Below the pieces are notes generated by a model. The model saw nothing but the letters and a program-made list of their open reading frames with translations, was not told where the DNA came from and made no database searches. The position numbers and the translations under genes are program-made. From Thiomonas delicata (lineage in GTDB: Bacteria > Pseudomonadota > Gammaproteobacteria > Burkholderiales > Burkholderiaceae_C): a stretch of 64,000 bases of DNA. Below are positions 1 through 8,674 of this stretch, piece after piece (the stretch's first letter is position 1; the number at the start of each line of letters is the position of its first letter). The DNA is taken from NCBI RefSeq assembly GCF_900088825.1, contig NZ_LT592171.1:398009-462008 (forward strand), given 5' to 3'.

Positions 1-741
1 CGCCGGCTGGCCGACATCTTCAGTCTGTGGAGCCGGCATTACAGCGTGTTCGAATCGAAATGGCTCAAACCGGTGTTGGTCGCCACGGCCTTTCTCGGTT
101 TGTTCGCGCCGCTGTATTCCGCTGTGTTCCTCATGAACGAGCATGGCATACCGGTGTGGAATTCAGCCGCGGTGCCCATCCTGTTCCTCGCCAGCACACT
201 CGCGGTGGCGGCGTTGGCCGAGATGGCGGTGGTCCCGGCGCTGGCCTGGGCCGTGACGGCCTCGCGCCCCACGGCACAAACCGGCCATCGCCAAACGGCG
301 GCCGTGGCACTGGGTGTATGCCTGGTGACCTGGTATGGCTGGATGTGGTGGCTCGGGCGCTTCGGCACCATCGAGGAGCTGCGTGCGGCCAATTTGTTCA
401 TGGGCCCTTACGCCGCGCCAATCACCTTGAACCTGACCATCATCGGCCTGCTGATTCCGCTTGCCTTGCTGCTTCTGCCTACCGGGCGCAGTTACTGGGC
501 ACAGTTGCTGGCCTTCCTCGGCGCGACCTGGGGCTCGTATGCGATGCGCATCGGCATTGTCATCGGCGGCGAGGCCATCAACAGGAGCGGGGCTGGCTAC
601 TACACCTTTCAATTGAATTTCACAGAGCTCTGGTACACGGGGGTCAGCGTGCTGCTGCTGCTGGGCGCCCTCGCCGCACTGCTGGCAGCCATGCCGCGTG
701 AGGCGCAATCGGCGCCATTCTTCACACCCAAAAAGGTTTGA
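1..741 (+). CDS. NrfD/PsrC-type membrane subunit (TtrC-like), 5' end outside window
   Basis: The frame is open from base 1, so the start lies outside the window and only about 246 C-terminal residues are present. They form about six hydrophobic segments with short polar loops and a short basic tail (FFTPKKV). The gene ends 4 bases before a Tat-exported molybdopterin oxidoreductase, which is followed by a TorD-type chaperone. This is the order of a Psr/Ttr-type respiratory complex, in which the NrfD subunit anchors the enzyme and passes quinol electrons to periplasmic FeS and Mo subunits. An FeS subunit is expected just upstream. Assignment to TtrC rather than another NrfD subgroup rests on the neighbour, not on this sequence. 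Confidence 0.7.
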   Translation, partial: RRLADIFSLWSRHYSVFESKWLKPVLVATAFLGLFAPLYSAVFLMNEHGIPVWNSAAVPILFLASTLAVAALAEMAVVPALAWAVTASRPTAQTGHRQTAAVALGVCLVTWYGWMWWLGRFGTIEELRAANLFMGPYAAPITLNLTIIGLLIPLALLLLPTGRSYWAQLLAFLGATWGSYAMRIGIVIGGEAINRSGAGYYTFQLNFTELWYTGVSVLLLLGALAALLAAMPREAQSAPFFTPKKV

Positions 742-745
742 CATC

Positions 746-3700
746 ATGGACATCTCACGTCGCGGTCTGCTGGCACTGGGTGCCGTTGCCGGCCTGGGGG
801 CAGGCACGCTCGGATTTTCCAAACGCCTGATCGATCTGGTGCCGCTGACCCATCGTGGCCGCAAGGCGCTGCACCCGATCTACGGAAACTCCAACACGCC
901 CGAATGGCTGCATGACGCGGCCAGCGGCAAGCTCGTGCCCAACTCGCAATGGACCCTGCACCACACGGTCGATCTGCAATGCCACAGCGAATGCGGACTG
1001 CGGGTGAAAATCGACCGCAAGACCGGGCGCATCCAACGCATCATCGGCAATCCCTACCACCCCAACACCCTGAGCGAATACACCGCGGTCAATACGCCGC
1101 TGATCGATACCGCGCGCCTGCCCGGCACCGTGTGCGCGCGCGGCAACACCGGCATCCAGTCCACCTACGACCCCTATCGCGTCCTGGTTCCGCTCAAACG
1201 GGTTGGCCCTCGCGGCAGCGGGCAATGGAAGCCGATCCGTTGGGACACGCTGATCACTGAAGTCACCGAAGGGGGCAAGATTTTTGCCGATACCCATGAC
1301 CAGGCGAGCCAAGACCTGGACGTCCTCGGTTTTCGCGGCCTGTACGCCAAGCGCAACGAACCGATGGACCCCAACGCTCCGGAATTCGGCCAGCGCACCA
1401 ACGGCTTTGTGCTGCAAGGCGGCCGCCTGGTGGGCACGCGCATGACGTTCGCCCAGCGATTCGGCAGCACCTTCGGCAGCGTGAACGTGTTCGACCACGT
1501 CAACGAGTGCGAACTCAGCCACCATATCGCCCATCAGCATGTGTTTTCGGGCATCAACATGACCCAGCCCGACGTGCGCGAGGCCAAGTTCATCATCTAC
1601 TGGGGCACGCAGCCCGGCGACGCCAACTTCCCGATGCAGACTCAGGGCAAATACGTGGCCGAAGCCCGATCCAAGCCGGATGGCCTGAAGTATGTGGTGG
1701 TTGACCCCAAGCTGAGTCGCGGCGGCGTGGTCGGCGATCGTGCGAGTTGGCTGCCGATCAAACCCGGCACGGATGGCGCTCTCGCGCTCGCCATGATTCG
1801 CTGGATCATGGACAACCAGCGCTATAACGCGCCCTACCTGTCTTATCCCACCCTGGCTGCGGCACAGGCGGCGGGCGACCTGTCGCACACTGACGCGACG
1901 CATCTGGTGATCGTCGATTCCGGGCATCCCCAGGCACGGCATTTCCTGACGGCCGACGTGGCGGGGTTGGGGGCTTCCCAGGCCAAGGGGGATGACGATC
2001 GCGTGGTGATCGACGCCGCCAGCGGCAAGCCCGCGCAGGCGGCAAGCGCCAAGACCGGACAACTCGACTTTAGCGGGCAGGTCAACGGCGTCGCGGTGAA
2101 AACGGCCTTTCGCCTGCTCAAGGAGGCCGCGCAGGAGCACACCATCGAGCAGTACGCGGCGATTTGCGGCATCGAGCCGCAGCAGATCATGGAGGTGGCG
2201 CGCGAGTTCACCAGCCACGGCCGCAAGGTTGCCAGCACGATGTATCGCGGGGTGGTCAAGCACCCCAACGGCTATTACAACGGCGTGGCGGTGCTGTTGC
2301 TCAATCTGCTGGTGGGCAATATGAACTGGACCGGCGGCTTGACCGCAGGAGGCGGCGGTTATCCCGTCAATAAAGGTCGCTACGACATCGTCGGCGTGCC
2401 GGAGGCCGAGGGCCTGGCCAAGGGGGTGATCATCAACCGCGAGAAGTTCCACTACGAAGACACCAGCGAATACAAGGCTAAGGTCGCCGCGGGCCAGAAC
2501 CCCTATCCGCCCAAGCGGCCATGGTTCCCCCTCAGTTTCGCGATGTACACCGAGACTCTGCCCTCGGCCATCCAGCGCTATCCCTATGGCGTGGACATCC
2601 TCATGTGGCAGAAGGCCACCCCGTTGTACAGCGTGCCGGGCCAAGGCAACCCGGCCTTCATCGAGGCGATGAAGAACCCAAAGAACATCCCTCTCATCAT
2701 CGCCTCGGAAATCGTGGTCGGGGACTCCAGCATGTATGCGGATTACATCGTGCCCGACGTGTCGCACCTGGAGAGTTACGACTTGGTCGACACCTTTCCC
2801 ACCACGCTGACCAAGGGCACGGGCGTGCGCTGGCCGGCGGTCAGCCTGACGTCGAAGACTCCCGATGGGCGGCATGTGTGCATGGAGGAATTCCTGATCG
2901 ACGTGGCCAAGCGCATCGGCATGCCCGGTTACGGCACCAAGGGCATTCCCGACGCGGACGGCAAATACTGGCCTCTCAACCGCCGCGAAGACTTTTACCT
3001 CAAGGCCGTGGCGAATCTGGTCGCCGCCAAGGGCGTGGAGGGTGACGAAGTGCCGGCGGCGACGGCGCAGGAAATCGCGATCACGGCGCTGGGCGACTAT
3101 CACCAGAAATTCGCCGGCACGCTCAAGCCCGAGGAGTGGCCCGTGGTGATGGGTTGCTTGGTGCGCGGTGGCCGCTTCCAGCCCCATACCGGCTCGCGCA
3201 AGGGCGATCAACTGGCTTACCAGTACACCAAGCCCTTGCACTTTTATGCCGAGAAAACAGGCACGACACGCAACAGCATGAGCGGCGCCTATTTCCATGG
3301 CACCACCCGCTGGGTGGAGCCCGCCACGGCAATGGGCAAGCCTCTGGATCAGCTCGACGATCCGAAGGACTGGCCGATGACCATCATCACCATGAAAGGC
3401 GCGCTGCAATCGCATTCACGCCTGGTGTCGAACTACACACTGCGCGAAATCAACCCTGGCAATGGCGTGCACATGGCCGCCGCTGACGCCAAGCGGCTAG
3501 GCATCGAGGACGGCGACTGGATCTGGGTGGTGACCCCCGAAGGCAAGCGCCGGGGCCGTGCCGTCGTGCTCGAGGGCATTCGCCCGGGCGTCATCCTGTT
3601 CGAGGTCGGTTATGGACACTGGGGGTATGGGGCGAGCAACTACCAGGTCGGCGGCAAGCGCGTGATGGGCGATGCGGTACGCCGCGCCGGGATTCACCTC

Positions 3701-3820
3701 AACCCCATCATGCGGCGCGATCCCGACGTGTGGCAGATGTCGCTCATGGATCTCACCGGGGGCAGTGTGGTGTTCTACAACACCAAGGCGCGCCTGGAGA
3801 AAGAGGTTGCCCATGTCTGA
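746..3820 (+). CDS. ttrA: Tat-exported molybdopterin oxidoreductase, tetrathionate reductase TtrA-like
   Basis: This is a 1024-residue DMSO-reductase-superfamily catalytic subunit. The start at 746 gives an N-terminal Tat signal (SRRGLLALGAVAGLGAG), so the enzyme is exported folded to the periplasm. An FeS-type motif lies at C79, C83 and C130, but the first cysteine of the usual C-x2-C-x3-C pattern is missing (Asp76 in that place). C255, in HVNECELSHH, is the likely Mo ligand. The length and the block near PWFPLSFAMYTETLPSA resemble TtrA, which reduces tetrathionate to thiosulfate. A related polysulfide, thiosulfate or arsenate reductase cannot be excluded. It is co-transcribed with the NrfD-like gene (4-base gap) and overlaps the chaperone gene by 8 bases. 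Confidence 0.7.
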   Translation: MDISRRGLLALGAVAGLGAGTLGFSKRLIDLVPLTHRGRKALHPIYGNSNTPEWLHDAASGKLVPNSQWTLHHTVDLQCHSECGLRVKIDRKTGRIQRIIGNPYHPNTLSEYTAVNTPLIDTARLPGTVCARGNTGIQSTYDPYRVLVPLKRVGPRGSGQWKPIRWDTLITEVTEGGKIFADTHDQASQDLDVLGFRGLYAKRNEPMDPNAPEFGQRTNGFVLQGGRLVGTRMTFAQRFGSTFGSVNVFDHVNECELSHHIAHQHVFSGINMTQPDVREAKFIIYWGTQPGDANFPMQTQGKYVAEARSKPDGLKYVVVDPKLSRGGVVGDRASWLPIKPGTDGALALAMIRWIMDNQRYNAPYLSYPTLAAAQAAGDLSHTDATHLVIVDSGHPQARHFLTADVAGLGASQAKGDDDRVVIDAASGKPAQAASAKTGQLDFSGQVNGVAVKTAFRLLKEAAQEHTIEQYAAICGIEPQQIMEVAREFTSHGRKVASTMYRGVVKHPNGYYNGVAVLLLNLLVGNMNWTGGLTAGGGGYPVNKGRYDIVGVPEAEGLAKGVIINREKFHYEDTSEYKAKVAAGQNPYPPKRPWFPLSFAMYTETLPSAIQRYPYGVDILMWQKATPLYSVPGQGNPAFIEAMKNPKNIPLIIASEIVVGDSSMYADYIVPDVSHLESYDLVDTFPTTLTKGTGVRWPAVSLTSKTPDGRHVCMEEFLIDVAKRIGMPGYGTKGIPDADGKYWPLNRREDFYLKAVANLVAAKGVEGDEVPAATAQEIAITALGDYHQKFAGTLKPEEWPVVMGCLVRGGRFQPHTGSRKGDQLAYQYTKPLHFYAEKTGTTRNSMSGAYFHGTTRWVEPATAMGKPLDQLDDPKDWPMTIITMKGALQSHSRLVSNYTLREINPGNGVHMAAADAKRLGIEDGDWIWVVTPEGKRRGRAVVLEGIRPGVILFEVGYGHWGYGASNYQVGGKRVMGDAVRRAGIHLNPIMRRDPDVWQMSLMDLTGGSVVFYNTKARLEKEVAHV

Positions 3821-4481
3821 CACCGCCGAACTGGGGCGCTTGGCCAGCGCCGCGTCGTATCTGCTGCTCAATGCCCCGGATGCGCGGACGCTGGCGGCCC
3901 TGGACGTCGCTGGCGGCAGGGTGCTCGATCTCGACCGCGCCCGCCAGGATTTCTACGATTTTCTGTGTATCCCGCAGTCGGGCTGTTTCCTGCCCCCCTT
4001 CTCCCATGTCCTGAGCCAGGCGCAGGAGACGGCCGAGTATTGGCACTTTCCCACACCGAAATACGACGGCGGCGATGCCCTGCGGCCCTGGTTTGACGCT
4101 GCGGGGTTTGACACAGCGGCACTGCCGGCTGACCCCATCCTGGCCGCCGCCAATCGTCCGTTGGATCACGTGGGGGTCCTGCTGGCCTTTCTTGCGTTGC
4201 TGCTCGATGCCGCCCAGGACAGCGAAACGGATCGCGTGGTACTGGGGGAATTTCTCGGCGAGCACGTCCAGCCCTGGGCCGACACTTTCGCGAACTTGCT
4301 TTGCCAAGCCGAGAGCCCCTACATCGCCTTGCTCGGCACAGCGCTGCAAGATCTGCTCGATGCCGTGCGCGAGGATTACCCGCCCTTGACCCCGCCCCAG
4401 CGTTCCTTGGCGCACAAACGCATTCCGATTCAACCCGCACAGGTCGAAGGTTCTGTCGCATTCCCATCCAGCGCGCAGTGA
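3813..4481 (+). CDS. TorD/DmsD-family Mo-enzyme maturation chaperone
   Basis: This 222-residue, mostly helical, soluble protein starts inside the end of the molybdoenzyme gene (8-base overlap), which implies translational coupling. Chaperones of this family bind the Tat signal and the apo-form of one partner molybdoenzyme and hold it back from export until the cofactor is inserted. The sequence shows the family's early helical region and a central FLPPFSHV segment where relatives carry a proline-rich exposed loop. By position its client should be the TtrA-like enzyme just upstream. Sequence similarity to named TorD proteins is weak by eye, so the call leans on size, composition and context. 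Confidence 0.65.
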   Translation: MSDTAELGRLASAASYLLLNAPDARTLAALDVAGGRVLDLDRARQDFYDFLCIPQSGCFLPPFSHVLSQAQETAEYWHFPTPKYDGGDALRPWFDAAGFDTAALPADPILAAANRPLDHVGVLLAFLALLLDAAQDSETDRVVLGEFLGEHVQPWADTFANLLCQAESPYIALLGTALQDLLDAVREDYPPLTPPQRSLAHKRIPIQPAQVEGSVAFPSSAQ

Positions 4482-4680
4482 TCGAGGGCGGTTTTGTGCC
4501 GATCGCTGCCAGTTGGCGCAGCCTGCAGGCGCGTCCAGAACGTCCGTCAGTGATCGCTGGTTTCGGGCGGTTTGACAAGAAAGCCGAACTTGGACATCGG
4601 CCTTGCTGCCCGGCCTGCGTCGTCTGCAGCCGCGGACGGTTTCCAGGCGGCGGCTGTGTTCCGGGGAACTCCAAAGCCGC

Positions 4681-4707
4681 TTAGCAGTCTCACCCCGCGA
4701 GTGCTAA
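4681..4707 (+). promoter_or_regulatory. CIRCE operator (HrcA binding site) upstream of rpoH
   Basis: TTAGCAGTC (4681-4689), a 9-base spacer, then GAGTGCTAA (4699-4707). The CIRCE consensus is TTAGCACTC-N9-GAGTGCTAA, so there is one mismatch in the left arm and a perfect right arm. The right arm overlaps the likely -10 box, as expected for repression by HrcA. Confidence 0.85.
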
Positions 4708-4710
4708 AAT
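4681..4710 (+). promoter_or_regulatory. Putative rpoH promoter overlapping CIRCE
   Basis: TTAGCA (4681-4686) and TAAAAT (4705-4710) are spaced by 18 bases, a weak -35 and a good -10 for a vegetative sigma factor. The start of transcription would fall about 25 bases before the rpoH start codon. A second TTGACA at 4572-4577 has no convincing -10 partner. Confidence 0.45.
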
Positions 4711-4742
4711 CGCCTTCCAGATCGAGACAGAGGAGTATGAAT

Positions 4743-5663
4743 ATGGCCCAAGTCCAATCCAGCACCCTCACATTGCAACCCGCTGCGGGTGCCGCTTCGT
4801 TCGCGCTCGGCTTTCCGGCCCAGGTGCCCAGCCTTGGGAACCTGGAGTCGTACATTTCCGCTGTTCACCGCATGCCCATGCTCAGCGCCGAGGAAGAGCG
4901 CAAGCTGGCGCTGGCCTGGCGGGAAAAGGAAGACCGCGACGCCGCCGGGAAGCTGGTGCTTTCGCATCTGCGGGTGGTGGTTTCGGTGGCCCGGCATTAC
5001 CTGGGCTACGGCCTGCCGCATGCCGACCTGATCCAGGAGGGGAACATCGGCCTGATGAAGGCGGTGCGCCGCTTCGATCCGGCGCAGGGTGTGCGCCTGG
5101 TGAGTTATGCGCTGCACTGGATCAAGGCCGAAATCCACGAGTACATCCTGCGCAACTGGCGGCTGGTGAAAGTAGCCACGACCAAGGCGCAGCGCAAGCT
5201 GTTTTTCAATCTGCGGTCGATGAAGCAGGGGTTCGACAATTTCCACGAGGCCGAGATCGAATCGGTGGCTGCGGCGCTGAACGTCAAGCGCGCGGACGTG
5301 GTGGAAATGGAGCAGCGCATGGGCGGTGGCGACGTGTCGCTGCAACCCCTCGGCGACGATGGCGAGGAAGTTTACGGTCCCATGGCCTACCTTTCGGACC
5401 GCAGCCACGAGCCGGACGCGGTGCTGGAGGCGCGCAGCCGCGAGCATCTGCAGGTGCATGGGCTGGAGGAAGCGCTGGAGTCGCTGGATGCGCGCAGCCG
5501 GCGCATTGTCGAGTCGCGCTGGCTGGCGGTGAACGACGACGGCTCCGGCGGCAAGACCCTGCACGACCTGGCAGCCGAGTACGGCGTATCGGCCGAGCGT
5601 ATTCGGCAGATCGAGGTACAGGCGATGAAAAAGATGCGCCAGGCGCTGGCAAGCTACGCTTGA
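4743..5663 (+). CDS. rpoH: RNA polymerase heat-shock sigma factor sigma-32
   Basis: The product is 306 residues, close to RpoH elsewhere. Region 2 shows DLIQEGNIGL (95-104), and the diagnostic RpoH box QRKLFFNLR is at 150-158. Region 4 contains a helix-turn-helix ending in ERIRQIEVQAMKKM. It directs RNA polymerase to heat-shock promoters (chaperones, proteases). I chose the ATG at 4743 because AGGAG at 4731-4735 is correctly spaced for it; an in-frame ATG at 4737 is too close. Upstream, a CIRCE element overlaps the promoter, so transcription should respond to HrcA. A strong hairpin follows the stop codon. Confidence 0.95.
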   Translation: MAQVQSSTLTLQPAAGAASFALGFPAQVPSLGNLESYISAVHRMPMLSAEEERKLALAWREKEDRDAAGKLVLSHLRVVVSVARHYLGYGLPHADLIQEGNIGLMKAVRRFDPAQGVRLVSYALHWIKAEIHEYILRNWRLVKVATTKAQRKLFFNLRSMKQGFDNFHEAEIESVAAALNVKRADVVEMEQRMGGGDVSLQPLGDDGEEVYGPMAYLSDRSHEPDAVLEARSREHLQVHGLEEALESLDARSRRIVESRWLAVNDDGSGGKTLHDLAAEYGVSAERIRQIEVQAMKKMRQALASYA

Positions 5664-5688
5664 TGGGCCCCTTCTGAATTGCTTGGCG

Positions 5689-5721
5689 CGAGGGCGCCGT
5701 CGGTATCCGGCGGCGCCCTCG
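5689..5721 (+). terminator. Strong hairpin after rpoH, weak U-tract
   Basis: CGAGGGCGCCG (5689-5699) pairs perfectly with CGGCGCCCTCG (5711-5721) around an 11-base loop. The downstream TTCGTT is only slightly U-rich, so it may act as an mRNA 3' stabiliser or an inefficient terminator. Confidence 0.5.
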
Positions 5722-5853
5722 TTCGTTGGGACGACCGCGGCGTTGCGTCACCCGGCCAGAGGGCGCACGGGCCAGGCCTTGGACGCAATGCAGAATGCCG
5801 GGGACGGGGTCGGACCGCCAACCTTGGCGCACCGGACAGCGAGCGAATACCCC

Positions 5854-7497
5854 ATGATCCTGCGACATCATCATGCTGCGACGACAGGCCGGGCCGATCA
5901 TGCAACCGGATCCGAACAGGGCAGGACTCCGCGGCAGGACGCGCCGCCGCAGACCGACGTGCTCGTCGTCGGCGGCGGCATCAACGGCGTTGGCATCGCG
6001 CGCGACCTCGCCGGGCGTGGGCTGCGCGTCGTGCTGTGCGAGCGCGACGATCTCGCCGCGCACACCTCGTCGTCGTCCACCAAGCTGATCCACGGCGGGC
6101 TGCGCTACCTCGAATACCGCGAATTCGGTCTCGTGCGCAAGGCGCTGCAGGAACGCGAACTGCTGCTGCGCGCGGCGCCGCACATCACGGCCGCGCTGCG
6201 CTTCGTCATGCCGCACGCGCCGCATATGCGCCCGGCGTGGCTGATCCGCCTGGGCCTGTTCCTGTACGACCACCTGGCGCGCCGCGCCTGGCTGCCCGCT
6301 TCCGGGGGGCTGGACCTGCGCCGCCATCCGGCCGGGGCACCGCTGCGGGCCGACTATGCGCGCGGCTTCGTCTATTCCGACGGCTGGGTGGACGACGCCC
6401 GGCTGGTCGCGCTGTGCGCGGTGGACGCCGCCGAGCGCGGGGCGTGCGTGCTCACCCATACCGCCTGCCTGCGCGCCGAACGCGCCGCCGACGCCTGGAC
6501 CGCCACGCTGCAGGGCGAGGGCGGCCCGCCGACGCAGCTCAGGGCACGCGCCCTGGTGAACGCCGCGGGGCCGTGGGCCGAGCGCTTTCTCAAGACCGCG
6601 CTGCACGAGGCCGACGGCGCCGCCCCGCGCGAGCGCGGCGCCTTGCGCCTGGTGCGCGGCAGCCATATCGTGGTGCCGCGGCTGTTCGACCACGACGACG
6701 CCTACATCCTGCAGGCGGACGACCGCCGCATCGTGTTCGCCATTCCCTACGAGCACGACTTCACCCTCATCGGCACCACCGACGTCGAGGTGGACGACCC
6801 CGCCGCCGGTGCGCATGTCAGCGAGGCTGAAATCGCCTATCTGTGTGCCCAGGTCAACCGCTATTTCCGCGCCGCCGTCGAGCCGGCGCAGGTGGTGTGG
6901 AGCTATGCCGGCGTGCGCCCGCTGCTCGAAGATCACGCCGGCGACCCGGCGGCCGCCACGCGCGACTACCGGCTGGAGTTCGACGTTTCCGGCGCGCCGC
7001 TGCTCACCGTCTGGGGCGGCAAGATCACCACCTTCCGCAAGCTCGCCGAACAGGCGGCCGACCGGCTTTGCGCCGCGCTCGGCGAGCCGCGCCCGGCGTG
7101 GACGGCGACCGCCGCGCTGCCGGGCGGCGACCTGGGGGCGTGGATTGGCCCGCTGCGGCGCCCGGACGAGGACTTCGCGCGTTTCGTCGAGGCCGTCGCC
7201 CGGCGCGTCCCATGGCTGCCCGGCGCGCTCGCCCAGCGATACGCCCGCGCCTACGGTTCGCGCATCGACCAGATTCTGCGAGCCGCCGACGCAAGCCAAG
7301 CCGGCGCCTTGCGCGACCTCGGGGAAGAGGTCGCCCCAGGCCTGTACGAGGCCGAGTTGCGTTATTTGCAGCAGGTGGAATGGGCCTGCTGCGCCGACGA
7401 CGTCCTGTGGCGTCGCAGCAAGCTCGGCCTGCACCTCACACCCGCACAGCGCGCCGCCGTGGCGGCATGGTTCGACCGGCAGCAACCCAAGGCTTGA
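5854..7497 (+). CDS. glpD: Aerobic glycerol-3-phosphate dehydrogenase
   Basis: From the ATG at 5854 the product is 547 residues. It has an FAD-binding Rossmann motif (VLVVGGGINGVGIARDLAGR), the substrate-site segment STKLIHGGLRYLEY and the typical DHDDAYILQADDRRIVF and IGTTDVEVDD blocks, followed by the C-terminal helical domain (YGSRIDQIL). It oxidises glycerol-3-phosphate to dihydroxyacetone phosphate at the inner membrane and passes electrons to quinone. The first 35 residues before the FAD motif are low-complexity, so a later start is possible. No glpK, glpF or glpR lies beside it, so here it may serve phospholipid glycerol recycling rather than glycerol growth. Confidence 0.92.
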   Translation: MILRHHHAATTGRADHATGSEQGRTPRQDAPPQTDVLVVGGGINGVGIARDLAGRGLRVVLCERDDLAAHTSSSSTKLIHGGLRYLEYREFGLVRKALQERELLLRAAPHITAALRFVMPHAPHMRPAWLIRLGLFLYDHLARRAWLPASGGLDLRRHPAGAPLRADYARGFVYSDGWVDDARLVALCAVDAAERGACVLTHTACLRAERAADAWTATLQGEGGPPTQLRARALVNAAGPWAERFLKTALHEADGAAPRERGALRLVRGSHIVVPRLFDHDDAYILQADDRRIVFAIPYEHDFTLIGTTDVEVDDPAAGAHVSEAEIAYLCAQVNRYFRAAVEPAQVVWSYAGVRPLLEDHAGDPAAATRDYRLEFDVSGAPLLTVWGGKITTFRKLAEQAADRLCAALGEPRPAWTATAALPGGDLGAWIGPLRRPDEDFARFVEAVARRVPWLPGALAQRYARAYGSRIDQILRAADASQAGALRDLGEEVAPGLYEAELRYLQQVEWACCADDVLWRRSKLGLHLTPAQRAAVAAWFDRQQPKA

Positions 7498-7678
7498 CGT
7501 CAGCGGGCCTGGAACGACGGGCCGCTTGTCGAGGCGCATCGAGGGTCGGGCGACGGGTGCTGGACCCGCGCCACGGGACGGTCCGCACGACATATTCGTA
7601 TTCTGGAAAATCCCCAGTGGCAAGACGTCCGGCGGGTTGCATACTCCCCCCAAATTAAAAAAACCTGGAGGAGCAAGC

Positions 7679-7981
7679 ATGGGAGTTGCATTCGATTTAC
7701 CGTTTTTCATCAACGCGGCAGCCATCGCCGTCATGATCGCGGGCCTGTTCATGGTCCTCGGTCTGCGCAGCAAAATCCCGGGAGGGGCCGTGGGCAAGGC
7801 CTGGCGGGTGCTGACGGGCTTGGTCGTTCTATTCACCGTGGGGTATCTGGGCACGCCGTTTTTCGGTCTCCTGCCGGCCGATTCGGTGCGCATGGTCTTT
7901 GCGCTCATCTTCCTGTTCGGCGCCATCTATGTGGTGGTCACGATTCGGCTCGTGCACCGCATCATCGATGAACTGGCCTGA
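7679..7981 (+). CDS. Small membrane protein of unknown function
   Basis: The product is 100 residues with three hydrophobic segments (about 10-28, 43-63 and 71-92) and short basic loops, so it is an integral inner-membrane protein. The ATG at 7679 has a strong ribosome-binding site (GGAGGAG from 7667) 5-6 bases upstream. It is followed 29 bases later by another gene of unknown function on the same strand, and the two may be co-transcribed. I do not recognise the family. Confidence 0.75.
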   Translation: MGVAFDLPFFINAAAIAVMIAGLFMVLGLRSKIPGGAVGKAWRVLTGLVVLFTVGYLGTPFFGLLPADSVRMVFALIFLFGAIYVVVTIRLVHRIIDELA

Positions 7982-8010
7982 GCGGTCCGCATCCTTGAGT
8001 GGAGCTGACC

Positions 8011-8589
8011 ATGCAACTTGATTCGCTCGATTCGATCCTCGAAAAAACCCCCCTCGGGCGCGACGAACTCGCCACCAACGCGCATCGCCTCACGCCCATG
8101 GTGCGCGGCGTGCTCGTGCTGGTGAACGGCCAGCGCCGCGTCGCGGATCTGCTGGCCTGCGCCAGCGACCGCGCACGCTGGCAGGAAGCCATTTCCATGC
8201 TCCTGGGGCAAGGGTTCGTGCGACCGGTGGAAGGAGTCGACGCCGCAACGCAAGGCGTGACGTCGACTACCCGCTTCCCCGACACGAAGGCGGCGACAAC
8301 CACCCAATTTCCCGCGTCCTTGTTTGCGTCGTCCGAACTGGCCGATGCCGGGGAGACGGGTGAAAGGGACCTGTGCTCCCTGCTTTGCGCGCTGGCCACA
8401 CGGGGTTTCGGCAAGCAGGCCGACAAGCTCGTGCAAAAGCTGCGCGCCGCCGACAACACGCAGGCCGGCCAGCGCGCCGCGGTGGACAGCTGCGTCAAGT
8501 ACATCCGCCTGTTCATCGACGAAAAGAAGGCCGAACCGTTCCGGCGCCGCGCGCAAGACTTGATCGACGACTGGCCCGGAACCGCCTGA
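8011..8589 (+). CDS. Uncharacterised cytoplasmic protein
   Basis: The product is 192 residues. The ATG at 8011 is favoured by GGAG at 8000-8003; an in-frame GTG at 7999 is less likely. Residues about 1-75 (TPLGRDELATNAHRLTPM, LVLVNGQRRVADLLA, LLGQGFVRPV) resemble a small winged-helix-like segment that I associate with betaproteobacterial hypothetical proteins. A threonine- and alanine-rich linker (about 77-110) follows, then a charged helical C-terminal half. No signal peptide or membrane segment is seen, and no function can be assigned. It lies downstream of the small membrane protein and upstream of an exported SCP2-like protein. Confidence 0.7.
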   Translation: MQLDSLDSILEKTPLGRDELATNAHRLTPMVRGVLVLVNGQRRVADLLACASDRARWQEAISMLLGQGFVRPVEGVDAATQGVTSTTRFPDTKAATTTQFPASLFASSELADAGETGERDLCSLLCALATRGFGKQADKLVQKLRAADNTQAGQRAAVDSCVKYIRLFIDEKKAEPFRRRAQDLIDDWPGTA

Positions 8590-8674
8590 GCCCGCTCGCC
8601 CTGGCCAGACCCAAACCAACCCGCTTTTGCCCCGGCCGTGCCTGGCCGGCTTTCAACCCGAGGAGACACAACCC

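Noticed and set aside
4572-4577. TTGACA as the main rpoH promoter -35
   Set aside because: No -10-like sequence lies 16-18 bases downstream, whereas the TAAAAT overlapping CIRCE is well placed before the gene.
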